Part shown: positions 45,053 to 57,911 of the stretch, piece after piece
How the letters are laid out: each line of letters opens with the position of its first letter
How positions within the stretch are numbered: position 1 is the first letter of the stretch
Source: Lasiodiplodia sp. COLG20
Lineage: Eukaryota > Ascomycota > Dothideomycetes > Botryosphaeriales > Botryosphaeriaceae
Reading direction: 5' to 3'
Length of the DNA stretch: 64,000 bases
Assembly: GCA_009801085.1 (NCBI GenBank)
Contig: VNWV01000005.1
Span: 2,480,001 to 2,544,000, forward strand
Notes under the pieces: generated by a model
Database searches by the model: none
The model's input: only the letters and a program-made list of their open reading frames with translations
What the model was told of the DNA's origin: nothing
Position numbers and translations under genes: made by a program

Positions 45053-46768
45053 ATGACCACCGAAGCTCCACCCCAAATCCCTACGCCGGATCTTAGCATT
45101 ACCAACGGTGGAAACTACGTCGATCTTGATCCCACGCAAGATATTCCCGCTCCCGAGCCGACTTCTGCACCCGCAGCCGAGTCCACTCCGCAGACGAACG
45201 GCACCTACAAGACCGCGATTGTCAACTGTAAGGTACGTGCTCCGGTCAGCGAGAGCTATGCACCCTGGTCATCGGCGCTTCCGGAGCGGCAGCTAACGCT
45301 CGGTGCATAACCACAGTTCCCTTATCTGCTCTTGCGCGCACACCACCTCGCTCCTCAACTCCTCGCCTGACTCCTTTCACAGCTGCGCAATCCGCCATGG
45401 ACACGGTTCAGAACTCCTCGCTTGCCCAGCAAGCCATCAACGGTAGGGTATGTGCTCTCCGCTCAGCCCGTCATTTTGCGCAAAGATTGTGCGCTAATCG
45501 TGCGACAGGATTCCGCTTTGTGCCCGCCTCCAAAACTGCGCCAAATGGCTTTGCTGACCGCTCCTAGGCCCCGTTGGCGAGAGCGTCAAGTCTGAGACTG
45601 CAAAGACGCAGTCTGAGTTCCGCGACCTCGCTGATGCCCGTCGCGTGCCCAACCAGCCTGCCGCTACCGGCCAGCCCTTGACCCGTAGGCAGCACCCACA
45701 GTTGCGAACAGGTTACCTCACGATGATGTACTGACCAATTTCCAGACTACCACTCCATGTTCTACAGGCTCCTTAGCGTGAGTTTTCCCGCATTGACTTT
45801 TTACCCTTTGACGTCACGATAACTAACCAGCACTAGTGGAGGAACCCCCGCGCAACCAGCATCTCGTTCGCCTGCTCCGTCCTCTTCATTTTTGCCGCGC
45901 GCTATGTAAACATCGTCCGCTACATCTTCAAGCTCCTCTGGGTTACTCTCGGCTGTGCGTATACAATTGGTTAGAAACCTGATCGGTGGATTCTAACAGC
46001 TGGCAGGCACTGCGTTCGCTGAGGTCGCTGGACAGGCCGCTCTGGGCCATGGACTTGCTACACAGATGCGCCCACGCAAGTATTACATGATCCGCAAGGA
46101 CTCCTTGGAGCGCCTTACGGACGATCTGGAGCAGCTCATCAACTTCTTTGTCATTGAGTTCCAGCGCGTGGTGTTCGTTGAGAACCTCTACGTCAGCGGA
46201 GCGGTAAGCACAGAATCGAATCCGGCGGCTGTTTTCGGAGGGACGCTGACATGTTAAACAGTGCTTTATTGCCTCGTTCATCTCCTACTGGCTCATCAAG
46301 TGGCTCCCTCTCTGGGGTCTCAGCCTGATTGGCACGATCCTCCTCTACATGGGCCCTCTCGTGTACATTCAGAACAAGGAGTACATCGACGAGCAGCTCC
46401 GCCTTACCAACAAGATGCTGAACGAGCAGACCCACCAGTTCAAGGAACTCGCTGCTCAGCACAGCACCCGTGCGCAGAAGCAGCTGAAGGTCTACGCGGA
46501 TGAGTACAGCCACAAGGCGCAGGAGATGATTGGACAAGCCAAGAACAAGGCTTTCCCTACCAGGAGCCGGCCGACGACTCCCGCTGCTCCTGCTGCTGCT
46601 CCCGCTGCGGCCGCTCCTGAGATGGCGCAGGAGAAGGCTCCGCTTCAGGAGGCTGACTTCCCCGAGGCTCCCAAGGAAGCTCTCGCGGCCGATGTTCCCG
46701 AGGTTCCCCATGTTCAGGAGCCTACTGAGGATTTGATTGATACCAAGGTTCCCGAGCCGGCTATCTAA
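45053..46768 (+). CDS. Reticulon-like ER membrane-shaping protein
   Basis: Seven exons (45053-45227, 45383-45442, 45568-45684, 45746-45777, 45837-45954, 46007-46203, 46262-46768) encode 401 residues. The N-terminus is Pro/Thr-rich (TTEAPPQIPTPDLSITNGG). The reticulon domain starts near 118 with YHSMFYRLLSWRNPRATSIS. Its two long hairpin segments are SFACSVLFIFAARYVNIV with WVTLGCTAFAEV, and CFIASFISYWLIKWLPLWG with SLIGTILLYMGPLVY. An amphipathic and coiled-coil-like stretch (EYIDEQLRLTNKML) and an Ala/Pro-rich tail follow. Reticulons wedge into the ER membrane and shape tubules. Introns 2 and 3 have weaker GTAGG donors, so exons 2-3 are less certain than the rest. Confidence 0.85.
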
Positions 46769-47316
46769 ATCAAGACGCTTCTCCATCCATTGATAATTCT
46801 ATGGAGAAGGTGGATGGCAGTTGCTGGGACACCGGTAGATGTTCATCCTTACCTGAAATTGTACGGACGAGATGACGGATGACGTGACGAACGCCTCATT
46901 GTCTTCGTAACGAGAACACGGCATCTCGTCATGAAACTCCTTTTCCTTTTGCTTTCATTCACTGCAGTATGATCTATCCGGAACACACTGTATAATTGCA
47001 TTCGAAAAAGCGAGCCCATTTTCATTTCATACATCATGCAGCGGTTTCACCTTTTCCCTGTTCGGCTTCATTTCACCATTGGCGGGGCATTGCTGGTGCT
47101 GGTATTAGCAGGAATAAGCGAGTGAGTAGTTGAACGGCTTGATGGTTTGGTAATGTTAGGTTGAAATGGAGTTTTGCAATGCTGCCAATTGTTGTGTGCG
47201 CCTGACAAGTGCATGACATAATATACTGACCCTTCCTTACGCCTAATAAATCCTCATATGTGGGGCAATTGAAAGTACATATGTTAGGGGGTTGCCATAA
47301 ATGATTCTTTTGGTGT
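46769..47316. other. Convergent intergenic region, 548 bp
   Basis: This lies between the reticulon stop and the dehydrogenase stop. It is AT-rich, with no gene seen. Confidence 0.5.
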
Positions 47317-48453
47317 TCATTCCTGCTCGTACTGCATCCATCTGGTCGTCTCGCGATCACACCAATCCCAGAAGCGCTCGGCGATACCCCAGCCTCCCTC
47401 ATAGTGGAGCCGTATTGCCTGCTGCAAGCCCTGGCGCGGTTCGAAGATGCGTCCCCATGGAACAACCAGGCAGCCAGCATTATGCTGGCCGATTGCCGGG
47501 CTCCAGCCAGCGAAAAGCTCTGTGCAAGCGCCGAGCTTTGCGGGGTAGAGGATGATTTGCTTTTTATTCGTGTCAGCAATGCATATTGAAGTTACACAGC
47601 GAGAAAAGGAGGGTACTCACCATCATGAATGCAAGGATGGGATTGGAATGCCTGAACAGCTCGGTCCTCAGGTTGCCCGGGTTGTAGGCGACACTGACAA
47701 TGCCGGTGTCGCGGCCATAGCGACGGGCGAACTCGGAGGCGAGGAAGAGGTTGCCGACCTTGGACTGAGCGTAGTTGGTGGCGCCGCTGGCGTGGGTGAC
47801 GGGGGCCTTCTTCTTGTCGTTCCACTCGATGCCGAACTCTGGGGCGGTGTCGATGGCAACGGAGGCGGCCCAAGTGACACGGACGGCGTTGGGACCGGAG
47901 ATCTGGGCCGTCTTCTCGAGCAGCGGGAGCAGCAGCTTGGTTAGGAGGAAGGGGCCCAGGCAGTTGGTGCCCATCTGCAGCTCGTAGCCCTCCTCGGTCG
48001 TGCTGCCGTCGTCGATGGGCGTCATGACGCCGGCGTTGTTGACCAAGACGTCCAGGCGCCGCTCGCGCTTGAGGAAGTCCTCGGCCGTCTTCTTGATCGA
48101 GGAGAGGTCGCCCAGGTCGAGCTTGAGGAACTCTAGCCGGCCGTCGGAGCGCGGGACCTCGTCCTCGATGTCGGCGATGGCCATGGCGGCCTTCTTCACG
48201 CTGCGGCCCGCGATGTAGACGGTTGCATTCTTGGCATACAGGGCTTTGGTGAGCTCGAAGCCAACGCCGCCATATCCGCCGGTCACGATGATGACCTTGG
48301 ATCGTGAGTTAGCCAATAGTTATTGAGTGGTGGATATTCATTCGATCTCACTCTTCCAGACTGGTCATCGAGATTCTCGGCCGACAATGGAGGCGCCGGG
48401 ATGAAAAACGACTGAAGGAAGATGTTCTTCAGTCTTTCGACCCAGCCCGACAT
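47317..48453 (-). CDS. Short-chain dehydrogenase/reductase (retinol-dehydrogenase-like)
   Basis: Exons 48453-48352, 48295-47621 and 47559-47317 give 339 residues. The N-terminal MSGWVERLKNIFLQSFFIP is amphipathic, and PPLSAENLDDQSGR joins across the intron to VIIVTGGYGGVGFELTKAL, which carries the TGxxxGxG NAD(P) motif. Other SDR marks are LDVLVNNAGVMTP (NNAG), the catalytic Ser in TWAASVAID, and YAQSK (YxxxK). The C-terminal exon adds QIILYPAKLGACTELFAGWS and ends near WDWCDRETTRWMQYEQE, as in fungal relatives of this subgroup. The coenzyme-specific residue after the glycine loop suggests NADP (AGRSVKK). Substrate unknown. An alternative reading ending in the second intron would lose the conserved C-terminus and is less likely. 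Confidence 0.88.
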
Positions 48454-49038
48454 GTTGATTAGGGAGTGGCTGAGAAAGGACAAATAAAACAGACTAGGAC
48501 TTTAGGGGAAAAGTGAAGGGCAACTGGCAGATTATTAACCGGGGATGTGGAGCGGGCGAACCACGAGAAGTGGAATTGAGCCGCGTGGATGCAGTGAATC
48601 GGGAGTGTGGAGAATCCAGTCCCTGGCCCAGAGTTCTCTGTCCTTCCACAGCTGCGCTTTTAAGTCCGATGACGCCAGACCGCTTCCGGGACCCTTGCGC
48701 AGATCACTCTTAGCTCGCGTTCTCGCCAGCTCGACACCCCGCCGAAGTTTGCTTTTCGAGAAGAGAAAAGCGAACAGCAGGATGTGAAAGTGGTGCCCTT
48801 TAGAAAATCAAGCACTTACACTCTATATATATATAACCCTATACCACATCAATAAATTGGCAGTCTCCGTTGATGGCATCAGATAACTTTCTCCCGGACC
48901 AGGCTTTGCAGCCCGGATCTACTTTTGGCCGGCGCGGCGGCGGGCGGTCGAAGAAATAATGTGAGGACTCGCGACCAATCCAGAGCACGCACCACAACCT
49001 CTCAACTTACCTTTTACACTTCGCGCAATCAGATCACT
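48454..49038. other. Divergent promoter region with a TA repeat
   Basis: 585 bp between the dehydrogenase start and TRM4 start. A (TA)6 run at 48824-48835 is the only marked element; it could be a TATA region for either gene. Confidence 0.45.
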
Positions 49039-51951
49039 ATGGGCAGGCGCGGAGGCAGAGGCGTATGTCCATCGGTCCACGCACACAAGCCTCTATACTT
49101 ACATATATTTAGGGTGGACGCGGTCGCGGCCGTGGCAGCCGCGGTGGTTATGGCGGCGGATCTCGTGGCGATTGGAAAGAGGTCGAGAAGCACAACGTCA
49201 ACTTCGAGAAGTACTACAATGAGCTTGGCATTGTGCCCGAGGAGGAGCGCGAGCAGTTCTGGACAGCCTTGAAGAAGGAATTGCCCAACAGCTTCCGCTT
49301 CACTGGCTCCAAAGGGTACGTCGCGTCGCCTTGCTCGCTTTGGAAATTTTCGCTCACCTCGACAGCCATGCCCTCGCCGTCCAGCAGCGCCTGATCGACC
49401 AGTACATCCCGGAAATTACCAAGGTTACCTTCGACGGCCAGAAGGTCGAGCCCCCGACCCAGCTCGAGTGGTTCCCCGAGAAGCTCGCCTGGCAGATGAC
49501 GACCCCGAAGAACGTTATCCGCAAGTTCCCTCCCTTCGCCTCCTTCCAAAAGTTCCTCGTTTCCGAGACCACCGTTGGCAACATCAGCAGGCAGGAAGTC
49601 GTCAGCATGATCCCTCCGCTGCTTATCGATATCAAGCCTTGGCATACTGTGTTGGACCTGTGCGCTGCTCCTGGTAGCAAGTCGGCGCAGCTGTGCGAGG
49701 CCATCCATGCGGGCGAGGAGGCTCGTATCCGCAACGTTCTGCGCAAGCTCGCACCCGAGCTGGGCCGCGAAATCAGCCCTGACGGCGCCGAGGTTGAGGC
49801 AGAGAAGGATCAGATCGGAGAGCAGGAGGATGATTCCGACAATGGCAGGGCGACTGGCCTTTTGGTCTGCAACGATGTCGACAACAGGCGCGCCCACATG
49901 TTGGTCCACCAGGTCAAGCGTTTGAACTCGCCGAACTTGATCGTCACCAACCACGATGCCACGCTTTTCCCCTCGATCAGAATCCCTTCGGAGCAGGGCC
50001 AGCCCAACAAATACCTGAAGTTCGATCGTATTTTGGCTGATGTCCCGTGCTCTGGAGACGGAACAGCACGCAAGAACCCAGGCGTTTGGAAGGATTGGAC
50101 TGCGGGCAACGGCCTTGGACTCTACATCACGCAGCAGCGCATTCTTGTCCGTGCGCTGCAAATGCTGAAGGTCGGAGGTCGTGTTGTTTACTCGACTTGC
50201 AGTCTGAACCCCATCGAGAACGAGGCCGTGGTCGCGAGCGCTATCGATCGCTGCGGTGGTATGTCCAAGGTCCGCATCATTGATTGTAGCCAGGAGCTTC
50301 CTGGCTTGAAGAGAGTTCCCGGCTTGAGCACCTGGAAGGTCATGGACAAGCAGGGCCGCATGTACAGCTCCTTTGACGAGGTTGCTGCTAAGCAGTCGGA
50401 ACAGGGTGAAGAGAACCTTAAGAAGATCGTCGAGGGCATGTTTCCGCCTAAGCCTACAGAGAACGAGGAGGAAAGGATACCGCTTGAGCGTTGTATCCGC
50501 GTCTACCCTCACCTTCAGGACACTGGCGGTTTCTTTATCACGGTCATTGAGAAGAAGGAGGAGATCAGAGCTCGCCCTGAGTACCAGGCAAGCGCGTCCG
50601 GCGCAAGGACTGTTCCTACGGCGCCGATCACGAACCTGGTCAATGAGATTGAGCAGAAGACGGAGAACGGAGAGAAGCTGGAGGGACTCAAGTCTTTGGA
50701 TGAGGTCACGAACACTGACAGCAAGGCCGAGAGCGCTCCGGCTGAAGGCAACGACCCTGCCGCAGTGCGAAGCAACTTGCCTCCGCCGTCTCCTGTTAAG
50801 CGAAGCTTGGAAGATTCTGAGGCCGAGGACCCCGCTGCCAAGCGCACCAAGGTCGATGTCCCGCCACAGCATGATGAGGTGCCACCTGCTGTTTCAGAAC
50901 GCGAGCACAAGGCTGAAGGCTCAGCAACTGATCTGTCGAAGCCGGAGAAGAAGAGGCGGGATCAGCCGCACGAGGAGCCTTTCAAGTACCTCGACCCCAA
51001 GCACGAGGTCTTGGAGGACATCTTCGGTTTCTACAAGATTGCCCCCAGGTTCCCTCGCGATCGCTTCATGGTCAGGAATGCGTCTGGAGAACCTGCCAAG
51101 GCGGTCTACTACACATCCACCCTCGCACGAGACATCCTTCAGATCAACGAGGGCAAGGGTATGAAGTTCGTTCACTGCGGTGTGAAGATGTTCATGAAGC
51201 AGGACGCCCAGGGTCAGGATATCTGCAGGTGGCGTATCCAGTCCGAGGGTCTTCCGATTGTTGAGCCCTGGGTTGGCGAAGAGAGGATTGTCCGCCTGTA
51301 CAAGCGCGAGACGCTTCACAAGCTCCTGATCGAGATGTTCCCCAAGGTTGCGGGTGACGGATGGCAGGCGCTTGGTGAGATTGGCGAGAGGGTGAGAGAT
51401 ATCTCCATGGGTTGCTGCGTCCTTAGAGTGGAGAGCAGCGACGCCGAGGACGGATTCAAGTAAGCACTGTACCCCTGACGCTCTCAGAGCTTTCGTGGCT
51501 AACCATCACACAGGGACCGCCTGGTTCTTCCGCTGTGGAGGAGCATCTCTTCCTTGAACCTAATGTTGCCGAAGGAAGATCGCAAGTAAGTCAACACCAT
51601 CTCCGGCCTGCTTACTCTCGACGACGCCAAGAGCAACATGTGCACAAATCTTGCAAGTCACTAAAAGCTAACTAATCTAGGGCTATGCTCCTTCGTCTTT
51701 ATAACGATAACTCGGAGCTCATCGACCACTCCAAGAAGTCGTTCAATAAGCCCAGCGAGTCTGAAGCGAATGGGGAGTCTGGCGAAGTCATGGATGTCGA
51801 TGCGGCGTCGGGTGCTGCCGCAGAGCAAGAAGCCATTTTGGCCGAGGACAGGGCTGATGCAGCCAAGCAACAGGAGAAGGATGATACCCGGGAGACGGCA
51901 GAGGGTGATGTTGTCGCACGGGAAGACGACGTTGTCAACACTACGGTCTGA
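49039..51951 (+). CDS. trm4: tRNA (cytosine-5) methyltransferase, Trm4/NSUN2 type
   Basis: Exons 49039-49062, 49113-49315, 49366-51459, 51514-51585 and 51681-51951 encode 887 residues. The N-terminus is RG-rich (MGRRGGRGGGRGRGRGSRGG). The SAM motif I reads VLDLCAAPGSKSAQLCE. Motif IV is ADVPCSGDGTARKNPGVW with C304, and motif VI is YSTCSLNPIENEAV with C354, the expected nucleophile of this class (C304 helps release). The C-terminal part has a long acidic, Lys/Glu-rich insert (about 470-620) before a conserved FGFYKIAPRFPRDRFMVRN block. Trm4 methylates C34, C40, C48, C49 and C50-type positions in tRNA in the nucleus. The late introns each restore frame in conserved text (EDGFKDRLVLPLWR and DRKAMLLRLYNDN). 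Confidence 0.95.
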
Positions 51952-52918
51952 TTTGCAACATGATTTGGACCGCGCCATTGATATGGTTGGATATTTCAAG
52001 CGTAAAGGCGGCCTTTCGAGAAGAGGGCTATGGATTGAGGGCATAAGCGACGGACTCTTCCGGGTCCTCCCCCTTGCATCACTGGTTTTCTCATGGGTCT
52101 GATTCGTTTAGCCGCACGTTTCCGATGCAGCAAAAAGTTTATTTCTACCGGGCTGGGATAGCATACAGAGAGTACAAATCGACTACATGACTGCTCCTCA
52201 AGACGATGGAGTGAATTGGTACGTGTACACCACTCCAGCTTCACCGCTCCGGCTGCCAGCGCATGTAGAATGGCAATCGTCACCGAATGAAGAGTGAAGT
52301 ACCCCAGGAACCGGAAGTGCGCCGGAAGCGGCAGGGAATAAGCTTGCAGCAGAAGTGTGGGGAAGCTCTGGGCTATGCGGGGAAAGCTGCGTGGTGGGCG
52401 GAGAAGCTCACTGAAGCCTGCACCCTCTTTGGTCCAGCACTGCAGAAAGCCCACTCAGCTCTTCCATAACTCCGCAGCTTATGCTAGGAATGGCCTGGAT
52501 TCCCGGTTCCCTGCTCCATCTGCTGCTCCACTATGCGGTTCCATGATAAATTCTGCTTCTGCTTCCTTCTACCCGCATATCATCATTGTTGCACGACAGC
52601 TTCTCGGATAGTTTCCTTCGACCCCTCTCCGTAAGCTCACCTGCCGAGTCACTGCACCATTATCCACGTCCCCGGAGACTTCACAGCCGAAAGGCCTAGC
52701 AGAGTCACTTTAGCGTTTGCAACAACACTTCACCACAACAGGCGAAAAAGTTGAAGGAAGTAAAACAACCCTGAATCTCACACTGCTGGTGGGACAAGAG
52801 AAACGAAGGCAACAACCCCCCGGCAAGACCTACACGCTCTTTCCCCCCAAACGTCCCGACAATAACAACAGCAACATCATCCCCATCCCCATCATCAATC
52901 CAGAGAAAGAGAGAGAGC
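51952..52918. other. Intergenic, about 1 kb
   Basis: This lies between TRM4 and the second SDR gene, both plus-strand. The last 150 bp are C/A-rich with AACAACAGCAACATC-type leader sequence. No gene was seen. Confidence 0.5.
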
Positions 52919-54515
52919 ATGGCGTCCTCCGGCCCCCGCAACGCCCTCTCCAAAACCACAGCCGCAGCCACGACGGCCGCGCGCACGACGGCCCACGCAG
53001 CGTCGGGTACCGCTGCTGCCGCCGCGCGCGCCGTCGCCCTCGCGCCCACCGTCGCCCTCAACGCCGCCCTCTCGCCGTCGCTGACCGGCCTGCTGCTGCT
53101 CGTCCTGACGACGCGCGGCGGGCCGTCTTTCGTCCGCGACGCGCGCGCGCGCCTCGAGCGCCTGCTGAGCGGCGGCATCGGCATCGGCATCGGCGGCGGC
53201 GGTGGCGGTGGCAGTGGCAGTGTGGTGCGGGCGGTGGAAGCGCGGCGCCGCGTGGCCAGGGCGACGGACGTGCTGAAGGTGCTTTTCGCGGTCGGCGTGG
53301 CGCGCGTGCTGAACGCGGTGTTGAATCGGTGGGCGATGCAGCAGTGGCGGTGGAAAAGGCCCGCGGTAGGGCTGGGTGGGGGTGCCGGGAGGGTGGCGGC
53401 GAGGGAGAAGAATCCGCCTGTGTTGTGGGACTTTGATGGGAAAAGGGGGGTCGGGGAGGTGGTGGTCGTGACGGGTGGTTGTGGGGGGATCGGGAAGGAG
53501 ATCGTGATGGGGTTGGTCGAGGGGGAGAAGGGGGGTGGGCGCGGGGTAGAGGGCGTGAAGGTCGTCGTGCTGGATGTGGTTGACTTGCCGCCGGAGCTTG
53601 AGGGCCGTGAGTGTTTTTTTATTTATTTATTTTGGCTTTCTTTCTTGTTTGTTTTGATGAGTTCGTGCTGATATAGAGGCTTGCAGGCGCCAATGTCGTC
53701 TTTTATGGCTGCGACTTGACGTCGTCGTCGTCCATCCATGAGACAGCCGCCATGGTCCGCGCTGATTGCGGTAACCCGACTGTGCTCATCAACAATGCGG
53801 GTATTGCTCAGCAACACGCAATCCTCGAGGGAAGCGATGAGTACGACGAGCAGCTCTTCCGCGTGAATGTGCTCAGTCACTTCACTCTCATCCGGGAGTT
53901 CCTGCCGGGCATGCTTGCCCAGAAGAAGGGCCACATTTTCACTGTCGCCAGCTTGTCGAGCTACTTCACCCCTTCCGGCATCGTCAACTACGCTGCCAGC
54001 AAGGCCGCGGTCTTGTCTTTGCACGAAGGTGATTATTAATTCCTACTCTTACGACCTTGAATATAAAAGAGCGCGAATACTGAGTCTCGCCTCAAGGTCT
54101 CAACGTCGAGCTTCGTCACCGCTACGGCCCTGCCGGCAAGCACATCATCACATCCATTATCCATCCGACGTGGACCCAAACACCCCTCATGGACTCGTGG
54201 ATCGCCAGTCTGAAGAAGAGCCGCACCTTGATCCGCGAGCCCGCCGAGGTTGCGAGAAAGATCGTGCGCCAGGTGCTCCGCGCCGAGCCGGCGCACGCGT
54301 TTGTGCCGGAGGGCGGTGCCCTATTTTCCAGCTTCAGGGGCTGGCCGACTTGGATTCAGGAGATTCTTAGGGATGGTGCTGATAAGAAGACGCGGCCCCT
54401 TGACGATTATGACCATGCGAAGGGGAAAGGCCGGGCCAGTGACGTCGGGTATGGCGTTGGTGAGGACAGAGAAGCGTTTGGAAATTCGAGGAGCTATGAC
54501 ATCGTGGAGGAATAA
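52919..54515 (+). CDS. RDH-like short-chain dehydrogenase with long N-terminal extension
   Basis: Exons 52919-53606, 53687-54028 and 54097-54515 give 482 residues. About 180 residues precede the SDR fold: an Ala/Thr-rich stretch, hydrophobic LTGLLLLVLTTRGG, a Gly-rich linker (GIGIGIGGGGGGGSGS) and LKVLFAVGVARVLNAVLNRW, probably a membrane anchor. The fold then shows VVVVTGGCGGIGKEIVMG, TVLINNAGIAQQ, the Ser region TVASLSSYFTP, and YAASK. The C-terminus includes GKHIITSIIHPTWTQTP and RKIVRQVLRAEPAHAF. Layout resembles SDR16C/RDH10-type membrane-attached enzymes that act on lipophilic alcohols. The extreme GC content of the first exon makes the N-terminus less certain than the rest. Confidence 0.82.
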
Positions 54516-55023
54516 ATCTGGATTCCAGTCCGTCGATTTCTTTTTCCCCTTGCTCTGGGATCATTGTAGGCTGGGCTCCGGTCAGTCTTTTGGGTGTTTT
54601 AGGAATTCTGCCCCTTGGGCTTTTCCTTTGTCGCTACTGAATGCTGGATCTATCTCTTCTGAGCCTCTTCAGCTTTTGATTATATTCGCGGTCCTTGGCC
54701 TCCAATGATATCGTCTGTTTAACTGTCTTTTTCTTAGTAAATTAGCAAAGTAGTTAATACCCTCCCAAGAATCTTCAGTGATGCACTACTACTCGGGAAT
54801 AGGGCAAAAGGTCTTGAAGAGGATACTTGTACCAGATCCTGATTTTGTGAAGACAAACATCGAAAGTCACTAATTAGCCTAGAGGATAACGAGTTCAGGA
54901 AAAAAATAGATCTCCAACTTCGAACGCCCATACACAACTCCCGCTACCTCGAAACGCCGGGGCATATAGTTTTAAGCCAAAACGATCTACACAAGCAACA
55001 AAAAACACTTCGCGATTCCCTTC
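54516..55023. other. Convergent intergenic region, 508 bp
   Basis: This lies between the second SDR stop and the GH76 stop. It is AT-rich with no gene seen. Confidence 0.5.
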
Positions 55024-56544
55024 TCATAGTATCATAAACACGCCCCCGCCAATCGTCCCAACCACCAACCCCACCGTCAAAATCGCCGCGCCTGCCCTAT
55101 CGCTCCCCGTCACCTCGTCTACCCTAGGCTTCGCAACGCCGCTCCCCGTGCCGGCACTGGGGTTGCCGGTGCTGTTGCCGCCAGTATTAGCGCTCAGTGG
55201 CGGCCGGGGCGTAGCGCCGCCGGAGCCGTTGTCCAAGAACAGCATGTTGGCCTGGACGACGCTCAGAGCGCTCATCTGCTCACCGATGCCCTGGAAGCCG
55301 TCCCAGTTGTCCTGGTACCAGCGCCTGCCGCACATGATGCCACCGTCGCCGCCGGCGCACTGCTTGGCGGCGCCCTGGGCGCTGGCGCGGATGCGCGGGG
55401 CGATGGCGGCGGCGGTGAAGGGGGCGATCTGCGCGGCGACGGCCATCCAGCGCGACAGGTACGCCTTGAAGGACGGCTGGTCGTTGTCGCACGTCTGGCC
55501 CTGCTCGCACGTGATTTCGGACATGATTGTGCCGCCGGCGTACTGGCTTGGGAAGAAGACGTCGTAGGTGCCGTTGAGGAGGGCCGACAGGCGCGTCTCC
55601 CAGACGGCGGAGCCGTTGGTGTGGTTGTACATGTAGGCGGCGCCCGAGACGAGGGTGCCGTAGTTGTACGTCCACTGCAGCCGGTCCGCCTCGCTGCAGT
55701 TCGCCGTCGTCGACGAGCCGTCGTTGACTGTGTACTTGGTCGGCGACGACTTCACGTCCAGCAGCGGCGACTGTGCCAGCCAGTCCCACATCCGGTCCGC
55801 CCAGTCGGCGTACGTCTCGTTACCCGTGTAGCGTGCCAGCCGGGCTGACAGCTGGAAGAAGCCACCGTTGGAAATGGCGTTTTTGTAGTCGTATCCGTTG
55901 TTGAAGGTAAAAATCTGCCAGCGCAACCCCCCGCCGCAGGACGTCGTATCCCAGCGCGTGGCTTGTGTGTTGAAAACAGCCTGGGCTAGTGCCAGCCATT
56001 GCGGTTGGTCTGCTGGTGGGTTGGGGAAGCCGAGTTCGGCGGCGGAGAGGGCGGCAAATGCCCAGAATACTTGGTCATCATTACCCTACAGATGAGAATA
56101 AGTAAAACAGCATTCGCTGCGGATCCAAGAGCACACCTCATCTCTTGTCTGGTTTGCCGGCATGTAGTCCTTATTTTCTCCAACCTGAAATAGTAACGCC
56201 TGTGTCGTAACGTCGTTGTATGTAGTGTCGCCAGTGTAGTACCAGTACTCGACTAACGTCATGAACATGGATCCTGCCTCCCACCAGTAGTATGGCTGGG
56301 GCAAGTAGCCAGGGATTTGGCCGGTCTGATTCCCTGTGTAGGATTTCATCATTCCGTACGCGATGGTGCTGGCAGCAGACTTGATGCTATCTTCAACCGG
56401 TTAGAAGGATACTACAGCTGCAACAACAACGCCAGACTCACTTGCATCATCGATGTTGAGCGTTATGGCAGCTGAGTGCTGCACAAAGCGGCTCAACGAG
56501 GCGAGCGACAGCAGCGTCGCAACCGTAGGCCCGAACGTCCACAT
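55024..56544 (-). CDS. GPI-anchored GH76 family protein, DFG5/DCW1 type
   Basis: Exons 56544-56442, 56390-56137 and 56085-55024 encode 472 residues. A signal peptide ([17 protein letters not shown]) precedes [20 protein letters not shown] and [21 protein letters not shown], both typical of the family. The paired catalytic aspartates are D122-D123 in [37 protein letters not shown] and [20 protein letters not shown] follow. The C-terminus has a Gly/Ser-rich stretch and a hydrophobic tail ([20 protein letters not shown]) consistent with a GPI signal. Dfg5/Dcw1 proteins process the alpha-mannan core of GPI glycans to link proteins into the fungal wall. The join DDA-N-SIKSAAS needs a GAAG acceptor; the rest is unambiguous. 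Confidence 0.92.
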
Positions 56545-57911
56545 TTTCCGGAGGCGCGAAAGCGAGAGTACTTGGTTAGAGAATTAGCAAGAGCGGATGG
56601 CTGAGAAGTAGCCTGAACAGCCATAGCAGGGGCGGCAAGAAGTGCGGGAGAAAGTGGTTGGCAAAAAAAAGTGAGTGGGAGCAGCTGTCATCTGGCACGG
56701 CGACGGGGGTGGCTGTGAGGCTGGGTACGGCGTGAATGACTGGCTGCTTCCTCGGGCGCCAACTGCAGCTGCTTCGGCCGGGGAGAGCCGGGGGCGCTGC
56801 GGCATGGTACGAGCGAAATGCGCGCAGCAGCTAGGCCTAGCCGGTCTTTGCCGGCGAATCATCCGCTCGACGGGATCCTCAAGGTTCCCGGCAGCTGACG
56901 CGGCCAGTCCCTGGAATCAGGCCTTTGATGGATGAGACTGAGATGCGGAGTGTCGCAGAATGGCCGGTGCCCACGGCGAGGAATGGTGCACGTCGATCAA
57001 GCTTTCCAAGCTTTGTGGGGAAAGGCTTGTGTGCTCTTGGCACCCTGTCGCACGCCTGGTGTTCCCACTTTTCCCCTCTCATTTCTCCCTTGTTGTGCGC
57101 ACCGGCACTCCTGGGGGCCTTGCGCTCTTCTGCTCTTCGCAACTTTCTATTGAGTAAGGCTCAAGTCCTGAAAACGGTAGTCTTACTGCTTTGTTCTGTT
57201 GTCATCCAGTCCTCACCCTGAACGCATCAGCACTCACGAAAAAACATTTCACGTGTTCAAAAGCGTGGGCCGGAACACTGACGAGTCTAAGCCTCAAATT
57301 CCGGCGCCATGACCCGTCTAAATTTGGCTCATTCAGGATCAATGAATCCACAAACCGGGCGCTGGTTATTCCCGGTCGCGTCATTGGGGTGACACCGACC
57401 TAAAACTGCGCAGCGCGTAGCTGCCTTGCCATCCGTCCTTGGATGCCTTGCCATCAGCCTTCATACGAAACCACGTCTGTCGGAAATCACAAGTCGGCTA
57501 ATACCTCTTCATCGCAGCCTGTCTCCTGTACGACGCATACTGCGTTAACGAGGTTTTGTATTACTGACGAAGAAGATCATGAGGTGTACCTTGACTGATT
57601 GAGCCAACCCTCTAGTTGGATCAGGCTTCGCAAGCTATCAAGTTCGGCCCTCCAACCTGCTCCACGACCAATTCCTACCCATATCCTACTTTTATTTTTC
57701 CTCCTTCTTGTCATCGGCCTCGCAGGGGCCTTCAGGTCATGGTCTCAGTCCAACTAGGAGGGCGTAGATTGATGCCTCCAACATGCTGATTGATTGTGGA
57801 AGTGAGGAAGGCGTGATGAATGCGGATAGCCCGCCTTGATTGCGCGTTGGACCGTGATATGTCTGTGTACGGTACTGGTTTTGCAATGAGTACGCACAAC
57901 AGGCATCATTT
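56545..57911. other. Intergenic, about 1.4 kb
   Basis: This is the upstream region of the GH76 gene and the downstream side of the RBM25-like gene. Frames at 56925-57221 are hydrophobic but have no good start context or family resemblance. I see nothing supported. Confidence 0.5.

Noticed and set aside
49214..50872. A 552-codon open frame on the minus strand
   Set aside because: Antisense shadow of TRM4, with no domain motif of its own.
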